Translations under genes and position numbers: made by a program
The notes under the pieces: generated by a model
Seen by the model: only the letters and a program-made list of their open reading frames with translations
What the model was told of the DNA's origin: nothing
The model's database searches: none
Shown here: one piece after another, positions 26,804-34,354 of the stretch
Numbering within the stretch: the stretch's first letter is position 1
Layout of the letters: each line of letters begins with the position of its first letter
Origin: Pseudomonas entomophila
GTDB taxonomy: Bacteria; Pseudomonadota; Gammaproteobacteria; Pseudomonadales; Pseudomonadaceae
Direction: 5' to 3'
DNA length: 64,000 nt
Assembly: GCF_018417595.1 (NCBI RefSeq)
Contig: NZ_CP070982.1
Coordinates: 5,631,001 to 5,695,000, forward strand

Positions 26804-27589
26804 TCAGAACGCCGGCAGTACCGCGCCCTGGTACTTCTTGGCGATGAACGCCTTCACCTCGGGGCTGGTCAGCGCCTTGGCCAGTTTCTGGATGGCCGCG
26901 CTGTCCTTGTTGTCCGGGCGGGCCACCAGGAAGTTCACGTATGGCGAGTCGCTGCCCTCGATCACCAGGGCATCCTTGGCCGGGTTCAGGCCGGCTTCCA
27001 GGGCGTAGTTGGTGTTGATCATGTCCAGGTCGACCTGGTCCAGCACACGCGGCAGCATGGCCGATTCCAGCTCACGGAACTTGAGCTTCTTCGGGTTCTC
27101 GGCGATGTCTTTCGGGGTGGCCAGGGCGTTCTTCGGGTCCTTCAGGGTGATCAGGCCAGCCTTCTGCAGCAGGAGCAGGGCACGGCCGCTGTTGCTGCCT
27201 TCGTTGGGGATGGCGACGGTGGCGCCTTCCTTCAGCTCGGCCAGGCTCTTGACCTTCTTCGAATAGCCACCGAACGGCTCGACGTGCACGCCGATCACGG
27301 TTTCCAGGTGGGTGCCCTTGCCTTCGTTGAAGTTCTTCAGGTACGGCAGGGTCTGGAAGTAGTTGGCGTCCAGGCGCTTCTGGTCGACCTGCACGTTGGG
27401 CTGGACGTAGTCGGTGAAGACCTTGATTTCCAGGTCCACGCCCTCTTTGGCCAGGGTCGGCTTGATCAGTTCGAGGATTTCGGCGTGCGGCACGGGCGTG
27501 GCGGCGACCACCAGTTTTTCAGCGGCGTTGGCGAGGCCCGTGAACGACAGGGCGGCAGCCAGGGCGGTGGTCAGCAGGGTCTTTTTCAT
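26804..27589 (-). CDS. metQ: MetQ/NlpA family D-methionine-type binding protein
   Basis: Encodes 261 residues from the ATG giving MKKTLLTTALAAALSFTGLA; the frame extends further upstream but the signal peptide sets the start. The cleavage site is ANA-AEKLVV with no lipobox cysteine, so it should be a soluble periplasmic form. TPVPHAEILELIKP, VDQKRLDANYFQTLPYL and AIPNEGSNSGRALLLLQKAG are NlpA signatures. It would bind methionine or a related compound for a MetNI transporter, but no metNI genes adjoin it in this window. It is a single gene with its own terminator. Confidence 0.85.
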   Translation of the reverse strand: MKKTLLTTALAAALSFTGLANAAEKLVVAATPVPHAEILELIKPTLAKEGVDLEIKVFTDYVQPNVQVDQKRLDANYFQTLPYLKNFNEGKGTHLETVIGVHVEPFGGYSKKVKSLAELKEGATVAIPNEGSNSGRALLLLQKAGLITLKDPKNALATPKDIAENPKKLKFRELESAMLPRVLDQVDLDMINTNYALEAGLNPAKDALVIEGSDSPYVNFLVARPDNKDSAAIQKLAKALTSPEVKAFIAKKYQGAVLPAF

Positions 27590-27769
27590 GGTGATCCTTG
27601 TTCTATAGCTGGGCCATCGCAGATGGCGACGTCGGGTGCCCATCCGTTCGGGTGGGCGTGAAACGGACAATACCGATTATTTTTATTCCGTAACAATATC
27701 TTTTGATTAGCTGCTTATTCCGATTAGGCATTGGAGAGTTGCAGCGCGTATTAGATCGAGCGCCGCCCG

Positions 27770-27893
27770 CGCGGCGCATCGCGGATGAATCCGCTCCTAC
27801 CGCTACCGCCGCTCCGTTTGCCTCAAGCCCTGCGCCAAGGCTTTACAGGTGCGGCACTTGTGTAGGAGCGGATTTATCCGCGATGCGCCGCAT
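27770..27893. repeat. REP-type palindrome pair
   Basis: GCGCATCGCGGATGAATCCG then TAGGAGCGGATTTATCCGCG, about 80 bases apart, with matching flanks (GGCGCATCGCGGAT against ATCCGCGATGCGCC). This is the GGATTTATCC family, also found at 52.0 kb. It fills most of the 342-base gap between metQ and the AAA+ gene; the remainder is the AT-rich metQ promoter region (27660-27730). Confidence 0.85.
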
Positions 27894-27931
27894 AGGCGGC
27901 GCTCGAACTCAAGAGCCCTGCAAGACGTCGT

Positions 27932-28879
27932 CTAGGACGCGGTTTCGTCCAGTCGGGCCAGGGCTTCATCCAGCAGCCGACGCAGCTCACCGAGGGTCTG
28001 CGCCTCGCCGCCACGACGTAGCTGCTCCAACTGTCGCGCCAGGCTGGCCAGGGGGGCGATGTCCGGCAGGTCGAGGTGCTCCGGGAGGATTTCATCGCCG
28101 TCGCTGACCAGCAGTGCAAAGTGGATAACGTTCTCCAGCTCGCGGGTGTTGCCCGGCCAGGCATGAGCTTCCAGTGCCTGCTGCGCCGCCTCGCTGATCA
28201 GCGGCACCGAACGGTCCAGGCGCACGCTGTAGATGCCGACGAAATATTCGGCCAAGGGCAGGATATCGCCGACCCGGTCGCGCAGCGCCGGCAGTTCCAG
28301 CTCGCCCTCATGCAGGTAGTGGTACAGCCGCTCGTTGAAGCGGCCGGCCCGCACCGCCTGGGCCAAGTCAATGCTCGATGCGGCGACCAAACGCACATCC
28401 ACCGCCTGGGCCTGGGTCGCGCCGACACGGGTCACTTCACGGTTCTCCAGCGCCGCCAGCAGCTTGCCCTGGATCGCCAGGGGCAGGTCGGCGATCTCAT
28501 CCAGGTACAGCGTGCCGCCGTTGGCCGAACCGAACCAACCGGCCCGGCTGCTGGCGGTGCCGCCCTGGGTGCCGGCGCTGTAGCCGAACAGTTCGGCGTC
28601 GGCATAGGTCGGGCTGATGGCCGCGCAGTTGACCGAAACGAACAACCCACCACGATCACTGGCGCGGTGGATCTGCCGGGCCAGCAACTCCTTGCCGGTG
28701 CCCGTCTCGCCGCAGATCAGCACCGGCAATGGTTGAGGCGCCAGGCGCTCGAGGGCCCGGCGCAGCGCCTGCGAGCGTTCATCGACGAACACCAGCGCCT
28801 TGGCGCGGATGCTCAGCGGGCTCTTGTCCAGCTCGGGGAAGGTCAGCAGCGGCTGGCCGAAAGGGCTGTGAAACGTCAT
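27932..28879 (-). CDS. Sigma-54-activator-like AAA+ protein lacking GAFTGA and HTH
   Basis: Encodes 315 residues from the ATG giving MTFHSPFGQPLL. The AAA+ core is clear: Walker A GETGTGKE (residues 57-64), ELFGYSAG (96-103), Walker B GGTLYLDE, and HAWPGNTRELENVIHFALL. No receiver or PAS domain precedes it, as in SfnR. Two key parts are missing. The sigma-54 contact loop GAFTGA is replaced by GTQGGT (103-108), losing the Phe and Thr. The C-terminus stops at LRRLLDEALARLDETAS, where SfnR-type relatives continue into a Fis-like helix-turn-helix. It may therefore act as a partner or inhibitor of a full-length paralogue rather than as a DNA-bound activator. It lies among sulfur/amino-acid transport genes. 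Confidence 0.82.
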   Translation of the reverse strand: MTFHSPFGQPLLTFPELDKSPLSIRAKALVFVDERSQALRRALERLAPQPLPVLICGETGTGKELLARQIHRASDRGGLFVSVNCAAISPTYADAELFGYSAGTQGGTASSRAGWFGSANGGTLYLDEIADLPLAIQGKLLAALENREVTRVGATQAQAVDVRLVAASSIDLAQAVRAGRFNERLYHYLHEGELELPALRDRVGDILPLAEYFVGIYSVRLDRSVPLISEAAQQALEAHAWPGNTRELENVIHFALLVSDGDEILPEHLDLPDIAPLASLARQLEQLRRGGEAQTLGELRRLLDEALARLDETAS

Positions 28880-28943
28880 GGAATACTCCCGCCCCGACCG
28901 CAAGCGGCCGAGGCTCAAGGCAATGCTGTGGATAAGTGCCGAA

Positions 28944-29525
28944 TCAGGCGCGGCGCAGCGCGCGCTGGTCGATCCGCGCCTGCAGGCGGTAGAGATAGGC
29001 GAAGCCCTGCTCCCAACGCTCATGGCCGGACTTGACGTTGATATGCCCGGCATTGGTCAGCAACCCCGCCTCGGCTCCCCAGGCACTCGCCAGGTGCAGC
29101 GCACGGGGCACACTCACTGCCGGGTCGTTGTCGGAGCTGACTACCTGGCTGGGGAACGGCAGCGCCTGCAACGGAATCGGCGCGAAGTTGCGCAGGGCCG
29201 GCGCGCAGGTCGGGCGTTCGACGTCGGCCGGCGCCACCAGCAACGCGCCACGCACCCGGCGCAGCAGCTCAGGGCTGGCGTGCGCAGCCCAGTGGGCGAC
29301 GGTGATGCAGCCCAGGCTGTGGGCGATGAGAATCACCGGCGAGCGTTCGGCGGCAATTGCCTGCTCCAGGGCCTGCACCCAATCGCGCCGCTGCGGGGTC
29401 AGCCAGTCGTGCTGCTCGACCCGGGCGCTGTTGGGCAGGCTGCGCTGCCAGTGACTTTGCCAATGGTTGTCTGGCGATCCTTGCCAGCCCGGCACAATCA
29501 GGTAACGAATCGACTCATTGCGCAT
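28944..29525 (-). CDS. RBBP9/YdeN family alpha/beta hydrolase
   Basis: Encodes 193 residues. YLIVPGWQGSPDNHWQSHWQ is the conserved N-terminal segment, AHSLGCITVAHWA holds the nucleophile serine, VSSDNDPAVSV the aspartate, and NAGHINVKSGHERWEQG the catalytic histidine. This is the Ser_hydrolase (RBBP9/YdeN) family. Bacterial roles are not established. It lies 64 bases upstream of the AAA+ gene on the same strand and may be co-transcribed with it. Confidence 0.9.
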   Translation of the reverse strand: MRNESIRYLIVPGWQGSPDNHWQSHWQRSLPNSARVEQHDWLTPQRRDWVQALEQAIAAERSPVILIAHSLGCITVAHWAAHASPELLRRVRGALLVAPADVERPTCAPALRNFAPIPLQALPFPSQVVSSDNDPAVSVPRALHLASAWGAEAGLLTNAGHINVKSGHERWEQGFAYLYRLQARIDQRALRRA

Positions 29526-29706
29526 GGGGACGCCTCCAAGGTGTTTGCGTGCTTGGGGGCCAGTATAGGGAGGGAATCTCTAACGTAAAGGAATAAGAAG
29601 CTATTTATTAATAACCAAAATCAAGATCGCTTTACATGCCGGGGCTCGTGGAACCAGGTCTTTCACGGCTGCATCTGGATAGCAGTCCAAAGGATCTCGC
29701 TTGCCT

Positions 29707-29820
29707 AACCCAGGTGAAGCCCCGCTCGGTACGGTCGGTGTGGCGGGTGACCAGGTGATTGCGGTACTGGTAAAACCCGACGGCGCCTTTTTCTTCCTGG
29801 GCGGTGGTGAGTTTGCCCAC
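29707..29820 (-). pseudogene. Fragment of an Rhs core gene
   Basis: A 38-codon stretch reads KLTTAQEEKGAV...YQYRNHLVTRHTDRTERG, which aligns with DLIAAQDEHGAAW...YQHHLITRYTDRTDRG of the intact Rhs at 36665-41368. The frame is closed on both sides, so only a scrap of one Rhs repeat region remains. It marks the left boundary of the accessory island. Between it and the RBBP9 gene nothing else is seen. Confidence 0.75.
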
Positions 29821-29901
29821 GCCTGCGTGTCACCCTTCATGCTGCTAGGGTAGGCATCAATGCAATGGGTTCTGCTATTCAAAACGCCCGCCAATCCTTC
29901 A

Positions 29902-30363
29902 TCACCTTAACCCACCCACATGCAATTCTTCGAACACAACATCATCATCCAAATCGGAGAAACTATTGAAGTCGTCAATATCATCCGGCATGCTGTAGTA
30001 AATCAGATAATTTCTATCGACAATCAAGTAACCACCCATCACCTCTTGCCTTCTGGACACACGCTTCAACTCCCCAGCCGTTATACCCGGATAAAAACGT
30101 CTATCAAATCTTCCTTTATAGGGAGGTTTACACCGCAACGCGGTTATTTTTCCGTCGTCCTTGGCGGAAAATGAAATTGCCCCTCCAGCTATCTCATAGC
30201 ATACGTACCTGACACCAAAATTTTCAAACTCAAAAACTTCCACATCAAAGGTATCGGCGACACAATAAAAAATATCCTCAGCACAATCGCCCAAGGAAAT
30301 CCCACCGATCGACCTGCCAGGAACTATGTCGGAATCAAAACGAACAACAGTATGATTTTGCAT
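29902..30363 (-). CDS. Hypothetical protein, AT-rich; candidate immunity protein
   Basis: Encodes 153 residues from the ATG giving MQNHTVVRFDSD, which has a GGAG ribosome site 6 bases before it; an ATG four codons upstream is also in frame. The protein is acidic, with IVPGRSIGGISLGDCAEDI near the start and a DDIDDFNSFSDLDDD tail. No known domain is recognised. Base composition is clearly lower in GC than the core genes. It stands just after an Rhs fragment in transcription-adjacent position, in an island of small genes following Rhs remnants, so an immunity function is a reasonable guess only. Confidence 0.6.
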   Translation of the reverse strand: MQNHTVVRFDSDIVPGRSIGGISLGDCAEDIFYCVADTFDVEVFEFENFGVRYVCYEIAGGAISFSAKDDGKITALRCKPPYKGRFDRRFYPGITAGELKRVSRRQEVMGGYLIVDRNYLIYYSMPDDIDDFNSFSDLDDDVVFEELHVGGLR

Positions 30364-30580
30364 TGCCCACTCCATGGTTTCATGAGTACGTCACCTGCGT
30401 AGACAGGAGCGTTTTATTCTGCCGTGGCGCTCAAAGCCACCAAGACCTATGCGACCCTACACCTAATCATCTGGGTGGATTGCTCGGCAATAGTCGCCAC
30501 CTTGGGTTTTCCATACATTCCTTGTAACGACTTAATAATTTGTCCCGACATAACGTTCAATGTCATGCCCCCGGTGGACC

Positions 30581-30871
30581 TTAACACCCCAAGAAATCCG
30601 AAACATTGACAGATAATTCATCAACACAAAAGCCTATGGCATCAGACAACCGCTCAAAATCTTTGCGCAAATACACTATATAGAGATCAGTAGCATCCTC
30701 ATATTTATCTAAATAATGATCAAAACCCACACCAAACCCAACACCAGACTTCCTAAGGAAAAGCTCTTTCCTTATCAACTCTCCCTCCTCCACATATTCT
30801 ACATTGATCCAAATGCACCCCTTACATTCAAGACGAGCATTGATTTTTCTCAAATCACTGGCCTCGACCAT
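30581..30871 (-). CDS. Hypothetical small protein, AT-rich; candidate orphan immunity protein
   Basis: Encodes 96 residues from the ATG giving MVEASDLRKINARLE, chosen for its GGGAG site five bases before; an ATG at 30895 is also in frame. The sequence contains CKGCIWINVEYVEEGELIRK and FGVGFDHYLDKYEDATDLYI, with no recognised domain. Composition is AT-rich. Just upstream on the same strand a short open stretch (ending about 30906) could be the tail of a lost gene. Size and setting fit an immunity protein, unproven. Confidence 0.5.
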   Translation of the reverse strand: MVEASDLRKINARLECKGCIWINVEYVEEGELIRKELFLRKSGVGFGVGFDHYLDKYEDATDLYIVYLRKDFERLSDAIGFCVDELSVNVSDFLGC

Positions 30872-31077
30872 AAACTCTCCCATTCCAGCATCCATTCCAG
30901 AGAGGACTATGAAAATTTAAATACATCTACCATCACTCCCACACTAGAAACCTCAGAGACGAGATCATTAACCAGGCGAAAGAAAGCAGATTAATTTTTC
31001 CCACTCACCCCGACGGGCAGAATCATAGTAAAAATATACCCACCCCTCTTTTCTCCTCACCCCTAAACCACCAACTC

Positions 31078-31506
31078 TTAACTGGAAACTAAATCACCCA
31101 CATAGCCGATAAAATATTTTACTAGTATTTCATCCACCAGCTTGTAGTTTTCACCGCCACATTCAAGAAACTCCATGAACCAGCTTAGCTTCTCTGACAT
31201 CATCTCTTGATCATCAGATTCATCAATACTAAGCAGCAGCATGGCCAAGCGGGCGCTCAATGAATTTTTGCTATAGAGATCTCTTGCGTCTGAAATCTGT
31301 CCTCTCCATTTTTCGGCCAGCTCTTTACACTCCAGCTGTCCGCTTTTACATAAGACATAACCATCAGTCAGGTCCATTGGGTTCGGCAGCACCCCAGGAA
31401 ATTCATAACCAATTGCCCTGAGGGCTTTGAGCATAAAGTCCCTCAGTAAGATATTTGCCTCTCGGCCATCTTCAGGCCATACGATCTCACCGTACGCAAA
31501 GCTCAT
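31078..31506 (-). CDS. Orphan Rhs-immunity paralogue, copy 1
   Basis: Encodes 142 residues (MSFAYGEIVWPEDGREANIL...). It is a clear paralogue of the genes at 34355 and 36246: the shared frame includes GEIVWPE-G--AN-LLR-FML near the start, LAEKWRGQ, SLSARLA, LGIDE-type SIDESD, and ELSWFTE-type KLSWFMEFLECGG. An ATG two codons earlier is in frame; the chosen ATG matches copy 2, which lacks the earlier one, and overlaps the stop of a toxin-tip remnant as ATGA. The third copy follows the intact Rhs toxin gene directly, so this one is an orphan immunity gene. Confidence 0.72.
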   Translation of the reverse strand: MSFAYGEIVWPEDGREANILLRDFMLKALRAIGYEFPGVLPNPMDLTDGYVLCKSGQLECKELAEKWRGQISDARDLYSKNSLSARLAMLLLSIDESDDQEMMSEKLSWFMEFLECGGENYKLVDEILVKYFIGYVGDLVSS

Positions 31507-31568
31507 TCCCATTCCACTCCTAAATTTTTCATTACATTACGACCGCTTTTGCAGGCTAGCTTGTGAGT
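31503..31568 (-). pseudogene. Remnant of an Rhs toxin C-terminal tip
   Basis: In the frame ending at a TGA that overlaps the immunity ATG, the sequence reads THKLACKSGRNVMKNLGVEW plus E. It aligns with NTPKPACRSCRDIMGHFGVEWE, the end of the intact Rhs toxin at 36665. The second cysteine of the CxxC pair is replaced by glycine. Upstream the reading frame no longer resembles Rhs. Only the last 20 or so codons were kept with the immunity gene. Confidence 0.72.
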
Positions 31569-31787
31569 GCTTGCTAGACGCGCCGCGCGAGCGGCGCTCG
31601 ATCTGATAGGCGCTGATGATTTTGTGACTGGCCCCTCACCCACAACGCCGATCAAAAATGAATCCCCAGCCCCCCACGAGCCACCAAAAAATCAGATTAA
31701 ACCTCTTCCTTGTAGTCCATTTCCCAAACATACTCCCGCCGCCTTTTTTCCGTTGCGGCTGCTCAGGGAGCGTTCTAGTCTCGGCGA

Positions 31788-31806
31788 GTCGTTGCATATC
31801 AACGAC
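31788..31806. promoter_or_regulatory. Perfect inverted repeat GTCGTTG-CATAT-CAACGAC
   Basis: Seven-base arms around five bases, directly before the long structured element ahead of the DUF6124 gene. It may be an operator or part of a larger folded leader. Confidence 0.45.
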
Positions 31807-31812
31807 ACAGCT

Positions 31813-31919
31813 TTGACAGGCTGCGACGAAAAATCGTGTACGGCTCGCCCTCTATGGCGGCTGTGCGTGCGGGCACGCTCGCGTGCGCCGGAATTTTACG
31901 ATTTTCGCCGGTCTGTCAA
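31813..31919 (+). ncRNA. Long imperfect inverted repeat; structured leader or repeat element
   Basis: The arms TTGACAGGCTGCGACGAAAA with ATCGT and ACGATTTTCGCC with GGTCTGTCAA pair over about 22 bases with few mismatches, enclosing a GC-rich middle with its own stems (GTGCGTGCGGGCACGC and GCGTGCGCC). A further TTTGACAG lies at 31943. The whole stands 67-173 bases before the DUF6124 gene. It could be a structured 5' leader, a small RNA or a mobile repeat. The rest of the 31.5-31.98 kb gap shows no gene. Confidence 0.45.
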
Positions 31920-31985
31920 CCCACGCACAGCTGCCACCCTCTGTTTGACAGCAGACAGGTGGCCGCACCGGAAAGGAAAATCGTT

Positions 31986-32228
31986 ATGCTGAAGATCGTC
32001 CCCGACCCACCCCATCACCACCACTCCCTCGAAGACACCCTCATCCAGGCCACCGAGTACGCCCTGTGCGCCTTGACCGTAGCCCATCAGGCGGTACTGG
32101 CCCAGCCCAAGTCCCCGGCCACGATCCTGATGATGGCGTCGATGCACGAAGTCGAATCGCTGCGCGTGCTGCTCGAATCGGCGTTGATCCAGGTGCAGAT
32201 GCCCAAGGCCCCACAGACGCTGCAGTAG
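31986..32228 (+). CDS. DUF6124-like small protein
   Basis: Encodes 80 residues from the ATG giving MLKIVPDPPHHHHSLEDTLI, with GGAAAGGAAAA before it. The histidine run and the following ATEYALCALTVAHQAV helix are typical of small Pseudomonas proteins annotated DUF6124. No function is known. It often stands next to a DUF3077 gene; here that partner lies 1.55 kb on, separated by an IS element. Confidence 0.7.
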   Translation: MLKIVPDPPHHHHSLEDTLIQATEYALCALTVAHQAVLAQPKSPATILMMASMHEVESLRVLLESALIQVQMPKAPQTLQ

Positions 32229-32241
32229 CCCGCGCCCGGCC

Positions 32242-32268
32242 CTGTTCGCCGGCAAGCCGGCTCCTACC
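32242..32268. repeat. REP-type palindrome, left half of an IS-split pair
   Basis: GTTCGCCGGCAAGCCGGCTC, ending CTACC, just before the IS left end. Its inverted partner stands just beyond the IS right end at 33713. Confidence 0.7.
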
Positions 32269-32298
32269 GGGTGGACTGCCCCCAAAAACTTGGACAGA

Positions 32299-33105
32299 TC
32301 AGCTAGCAGCCTGGGCCCTGTACTCAACAGGGCTTAGGCCGTCCAGCTTCAGTCTGATACGGTCGTGGTTGTAGTAGCGGATGTATTCGTCCAGGCCTGC
32401 TTTCAATTCTTCCACGCTTTCGAACCGCTTCAGATAGAAAAACTCTGACTTGAGCGTGCCGAAAAAGCTTTCCATTGCCGCGTTGTCCAGGCAATTGCCT
32501 TTACGCGACATGCTCTGCTTCACACCGTGACGCTTAAGCGTGTCGCGGTATTGAGCCTGCTGGTAGTGCCACCCTTGATCAGAGTGGATTACCAGCTTTG
32601 GCTCATCGCCCAAACAGCCCAGCGCCTTATCCAGCATGCTTCCAACCAAGCTGTAGCTGGGGCGGCTGGCCGTCTCGTAGGCCACAATCTCGCCGTTGTA
32701 TAGATCCATCACTGGCGAGAGGTAGAACTTCTGCTGGGCCACTTTGAACTCGGTCACGTCAGTCACCCACTTCTGATTCGGGCGCTGGGCGATAAAATTT
32801 CGCTCCAACAGGTTCGCCGCGATCTTGCCGACAATTCCGCGGTACGACCGATATTTCTTGCGGCGCACAACCGATTGCAGCCCCATTCCAGCCATCAGTC
32901 GCTCCACGACCTTCTTGTTGACCACTGTCCCTTGGCGCCTGATCGAAAGCGCAACACGGCGGTAGCCATACAGCCCCTTTTCCTCGTGATAGACGCGCTG
33001 AACCAACTCTTTGAGCGCAGCATCCTTGTCCGGCTTTTGCTGGATTTTCACTTGGTAGTAGAAGGTGCTGCGAGCCAACTCAACCAGCGCCAGGAGGCAC
33101 GCCAA
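32299..33105 (-). CDS. IS3-family transposase OrfB (DDE integrase domain)
   Basis: Encodes 268 residues from the first ATG, with the frame open further upstream so that it overlaps the end of orfA. The HTH_21-like segment GLYGYRRVALSIRR precedes the rve domain: NQKWVTDVTEF (first D), VIHSDQGWHYQ (second D) and NAAMESFFGTLKSE (E) form the DDE triad. In IS3 elements OrfB is made as an OrfAB fusion by -1 frameshifting. The overlap holds GAAAAAGC near 33139, a candidate slip site, giving a fusion that runs on as ALIVAKLKDRFPLACLLAL. Confidence 0.93.
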   Translation of the reverse strand: MACLLALVELARSTFYYQVKIQQKPDKDAALKELVQRVYHEEKGLYGYRRVALSIRRQGTVVNKKVVERLMAGMGLQSVVRRKKYRSYRGIVGKIAANLLERNFIAQRPNQKWVTDVTEFKVAQQKFYLSPVMDLYNGEIVAYETASRPSYSLVGSMLDKALGCLGDEPKLVIHSDQGWHYQQAQYRDTLKRHGVKQSMSRKGNCLDNAAMESFFGTLKSEFFYLKRFESVEELKAGLDEYIRYYNHDRIRLKLDGLSPVEYRAQAAS

Positions 33106-33134
33106 GGGGAATCGATCCTTGAGCTTGGCGACGA

Positions 33135-33647
33135 TCAGCGCTTTTTCGTCTGACTTCGCTCTTTTGACTCCCTCAAGGCCTTTAACTCCTTTAGGACAGC
33201 ATTCTCCATACGTAGATATTCGAGTTCAGCCAGCAATTGCTCGCGAGGTTTGTCCGCATCATGGGCGTCGGTTGGCTTTACAGGCTTGATGTTCTTCGGC
33301 ACGGCAGTCGGCTTTTTGGGTTGCTCAGGTGTGGGATGACCACTGTAGTACTGCTGCTCCCAAATGCCTATTCGCGAAGACTGGCCAAGGCCAAAATGCG
33401 CTGCAGTTTGGCGCATCGAGAGCCGATGCTCGCGCATGTGCCGCACTACTTGCTGCTTGAAGTCATCACTGTAACGAAGGCTCTTTGGCTTAGGCGCAAC
33501 GCTGGAGTGCGCCTGGTGACTGGCGACCCATCGCCGCAGCAGACTGACATCGATACCAAAATGCTGCGCCACCTTCCTGAAGCCATTGAGGCCTTCAAGG
33601 TAGGTGGTGATGGCTGTGAGCTTGAAGCGCTCGGTGTATTTGCTCAT
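33135..33647 (-). CDS. IS3-family transposase OrfA (HTH)
   Basis: Encodes 170 residues from the ATG giving MSKYTERFKLTAITTYLEG; ten codons of upstream frame lie in the terminal repeat region. It has two helix-turn-helix units, one at GFRKVAQHFGIDVSLLRRWV and one at LSMRQTAAHFGLGQ, and a C-terminal leucine-rich helix (LLAELEYLRMENAVLKELK) used for dimerisation. The two-HTH layout fits the IS150 subgroup. Confidence 0.9.
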   Translation of the reverse strand: MSKYTERFKLTAITTYLEGLNGFRKVAQHFGIDVSLLRRWVASHQAHSSVAPKPKSLRYSDDFKQQVVRHMREHRLSMRQTAAHFGLGQSSRIGIWEQQYYSGHPTPEQPKKPTAVPKNIKPVKPTDAHDADKPREQLLAELEYLRMENAVLKELKALRESKERSQTKKR

Positions 33648-33712
33648 AACTCCCCCAAGGGTTGGATTGGTGTCCAACTTCTTGGGGGCAGTCCAGGGGG
33701 CTGCGTTTCACC

Positions 33713-33744
33713 TGTAGGAGCCAGCCTTGCTGGCGAAAGGGCCC
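33713..33744. repeat. REP-type palindrome, right half of an IS-split pair
   Basis: CTGTAGGAGCCAGCCTTGCT then GGCGAAAGG, inverted relative to the copy at 32242. The two would have formed one REP pair before the IS arrived. Confidence 0.7.
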
Positions 33745-33779
33745 GCCCAGGCCCCGAAAAATCCAGGGAGACAAAACAA

Positions 33780-34048
33780 TGACAACAGACGAAACCACCC
33801 CCAACACCACCGCCGGCAAAACCAAGTTCTACCAAGGCGAAGGCCAGACCGCCCCGCTGTTCTGCATCGAGCCCGGCATCCCCTGCCAGCACGCCCGCGA
33901 ACAGGCCTCGGAACTGATGGGCTGCGTGCGCGACCTGACCATCGCCGGGATCATGGAAGAAAAGCCGCAACTGCTCTGGGCCTCGTATTACCTGAGCGCG
34001 CTGGCCAAGGCGCTGATGGATGACGCCGAGCTGGGAATGAGTCACTGA
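33780..34048 (+). CDS. DUF3077 domain protein
   Basis: Encodes 89 residues (MTTDETTPNTTAGKTKFYQG...). The core APLFCIEPGIPCQHAREQAS then ELMGC and WASYYLSALAKALMDDAEL matches the DUF3077 family of small Pseudomonas proteins. Function unknown. A CAGGGAG ribosome site is present 11 bases upstream. It is probably the original neighbour of the DUF6124 gene, split from it by the IS element. Confidence 0.82.
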
Positions 34049-34171
34049 GTGTCGCGGTGCCTGGGGGCGGTGCGCTGTCTCCCAGGCAATCGTGTTGAAC
34101 GCTACGGAAGCCGACCATGCCCCACCTGCCGTGGCCACGTACCGACTGTTGCCCGTCAGCCTTTCCAAAGA

Positions 34172-34284
34172 GGAAAGGGGGCAGATTTATTCTCCCTACT
34201 TTAATTCAGGCTATCCTGCTTCATCGGCTCGATGCACTTACTGGAAATTTGATTAGCGCATGAGAATAAATCTGTGCCCTTTTA
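34172..34284. repeat. 113-base inverted-repeat element, copy 1
   Basis: Ends GGAAAGGGGGCAGATTTATT and AATAAATCTGTGCCCTTTT face each other. The middle (CCCTACTTTAATTCAGGCTA...TGGAAATTTGATTAG) aligns along its length with the element at 35341. These AAAAGGGG-CAG-TTTATT palindromes are common in gamma-proteobacterial intergenic DNA. With this copy the 306-base gap after DUF3077 is explained apart from about 120 bases where nothing is seen. Confidence 0.75.
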
Positions 34285-34354
34285 CTCCGCTTCGGCCCCG
34301 CACAGTCAGAAATTAGCGCAAAAAATAAGCCATGCCATTTTTTCTGAAAAAACA

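Larger units (their letters stand above)
32272..33695 (-). mobile_element. IS3-family (IS150-like) insertion sequence, 1424 bp
   Basis: The ends are inverted repeats: left TGGACTGCCCCCAAAAACTT then GGACAG, and the right end, read inward, TGGACTGCCCCCAAGAAGTT then GGACAC, differing at only a few of 26 positions. It is flanked by GGG on both sides (32269-32271 and 33696-33698), a likely 3-base target duplication. Inside are orfA and orfB on the minus strand. Both look intact, so it may be active. It landed between the two arms of a REP pair and between the DUF6124 and DUF3077 genes. Confidence 0.92.

Noticed and set aside
29601..29894. 97-residue gene at 29601-29894
   Set aside because: It overlaps the Rhs fragment in another frame, is low in complexity and has no ribosome site.
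30896..31077. Second type of toxin-tip remnant before the gene at 30581
   Set aside because: A short frame ending SEVSSVGVMVDVFKFS stops just before that gene, but nothing in the window matches it, so it cannot be supported.
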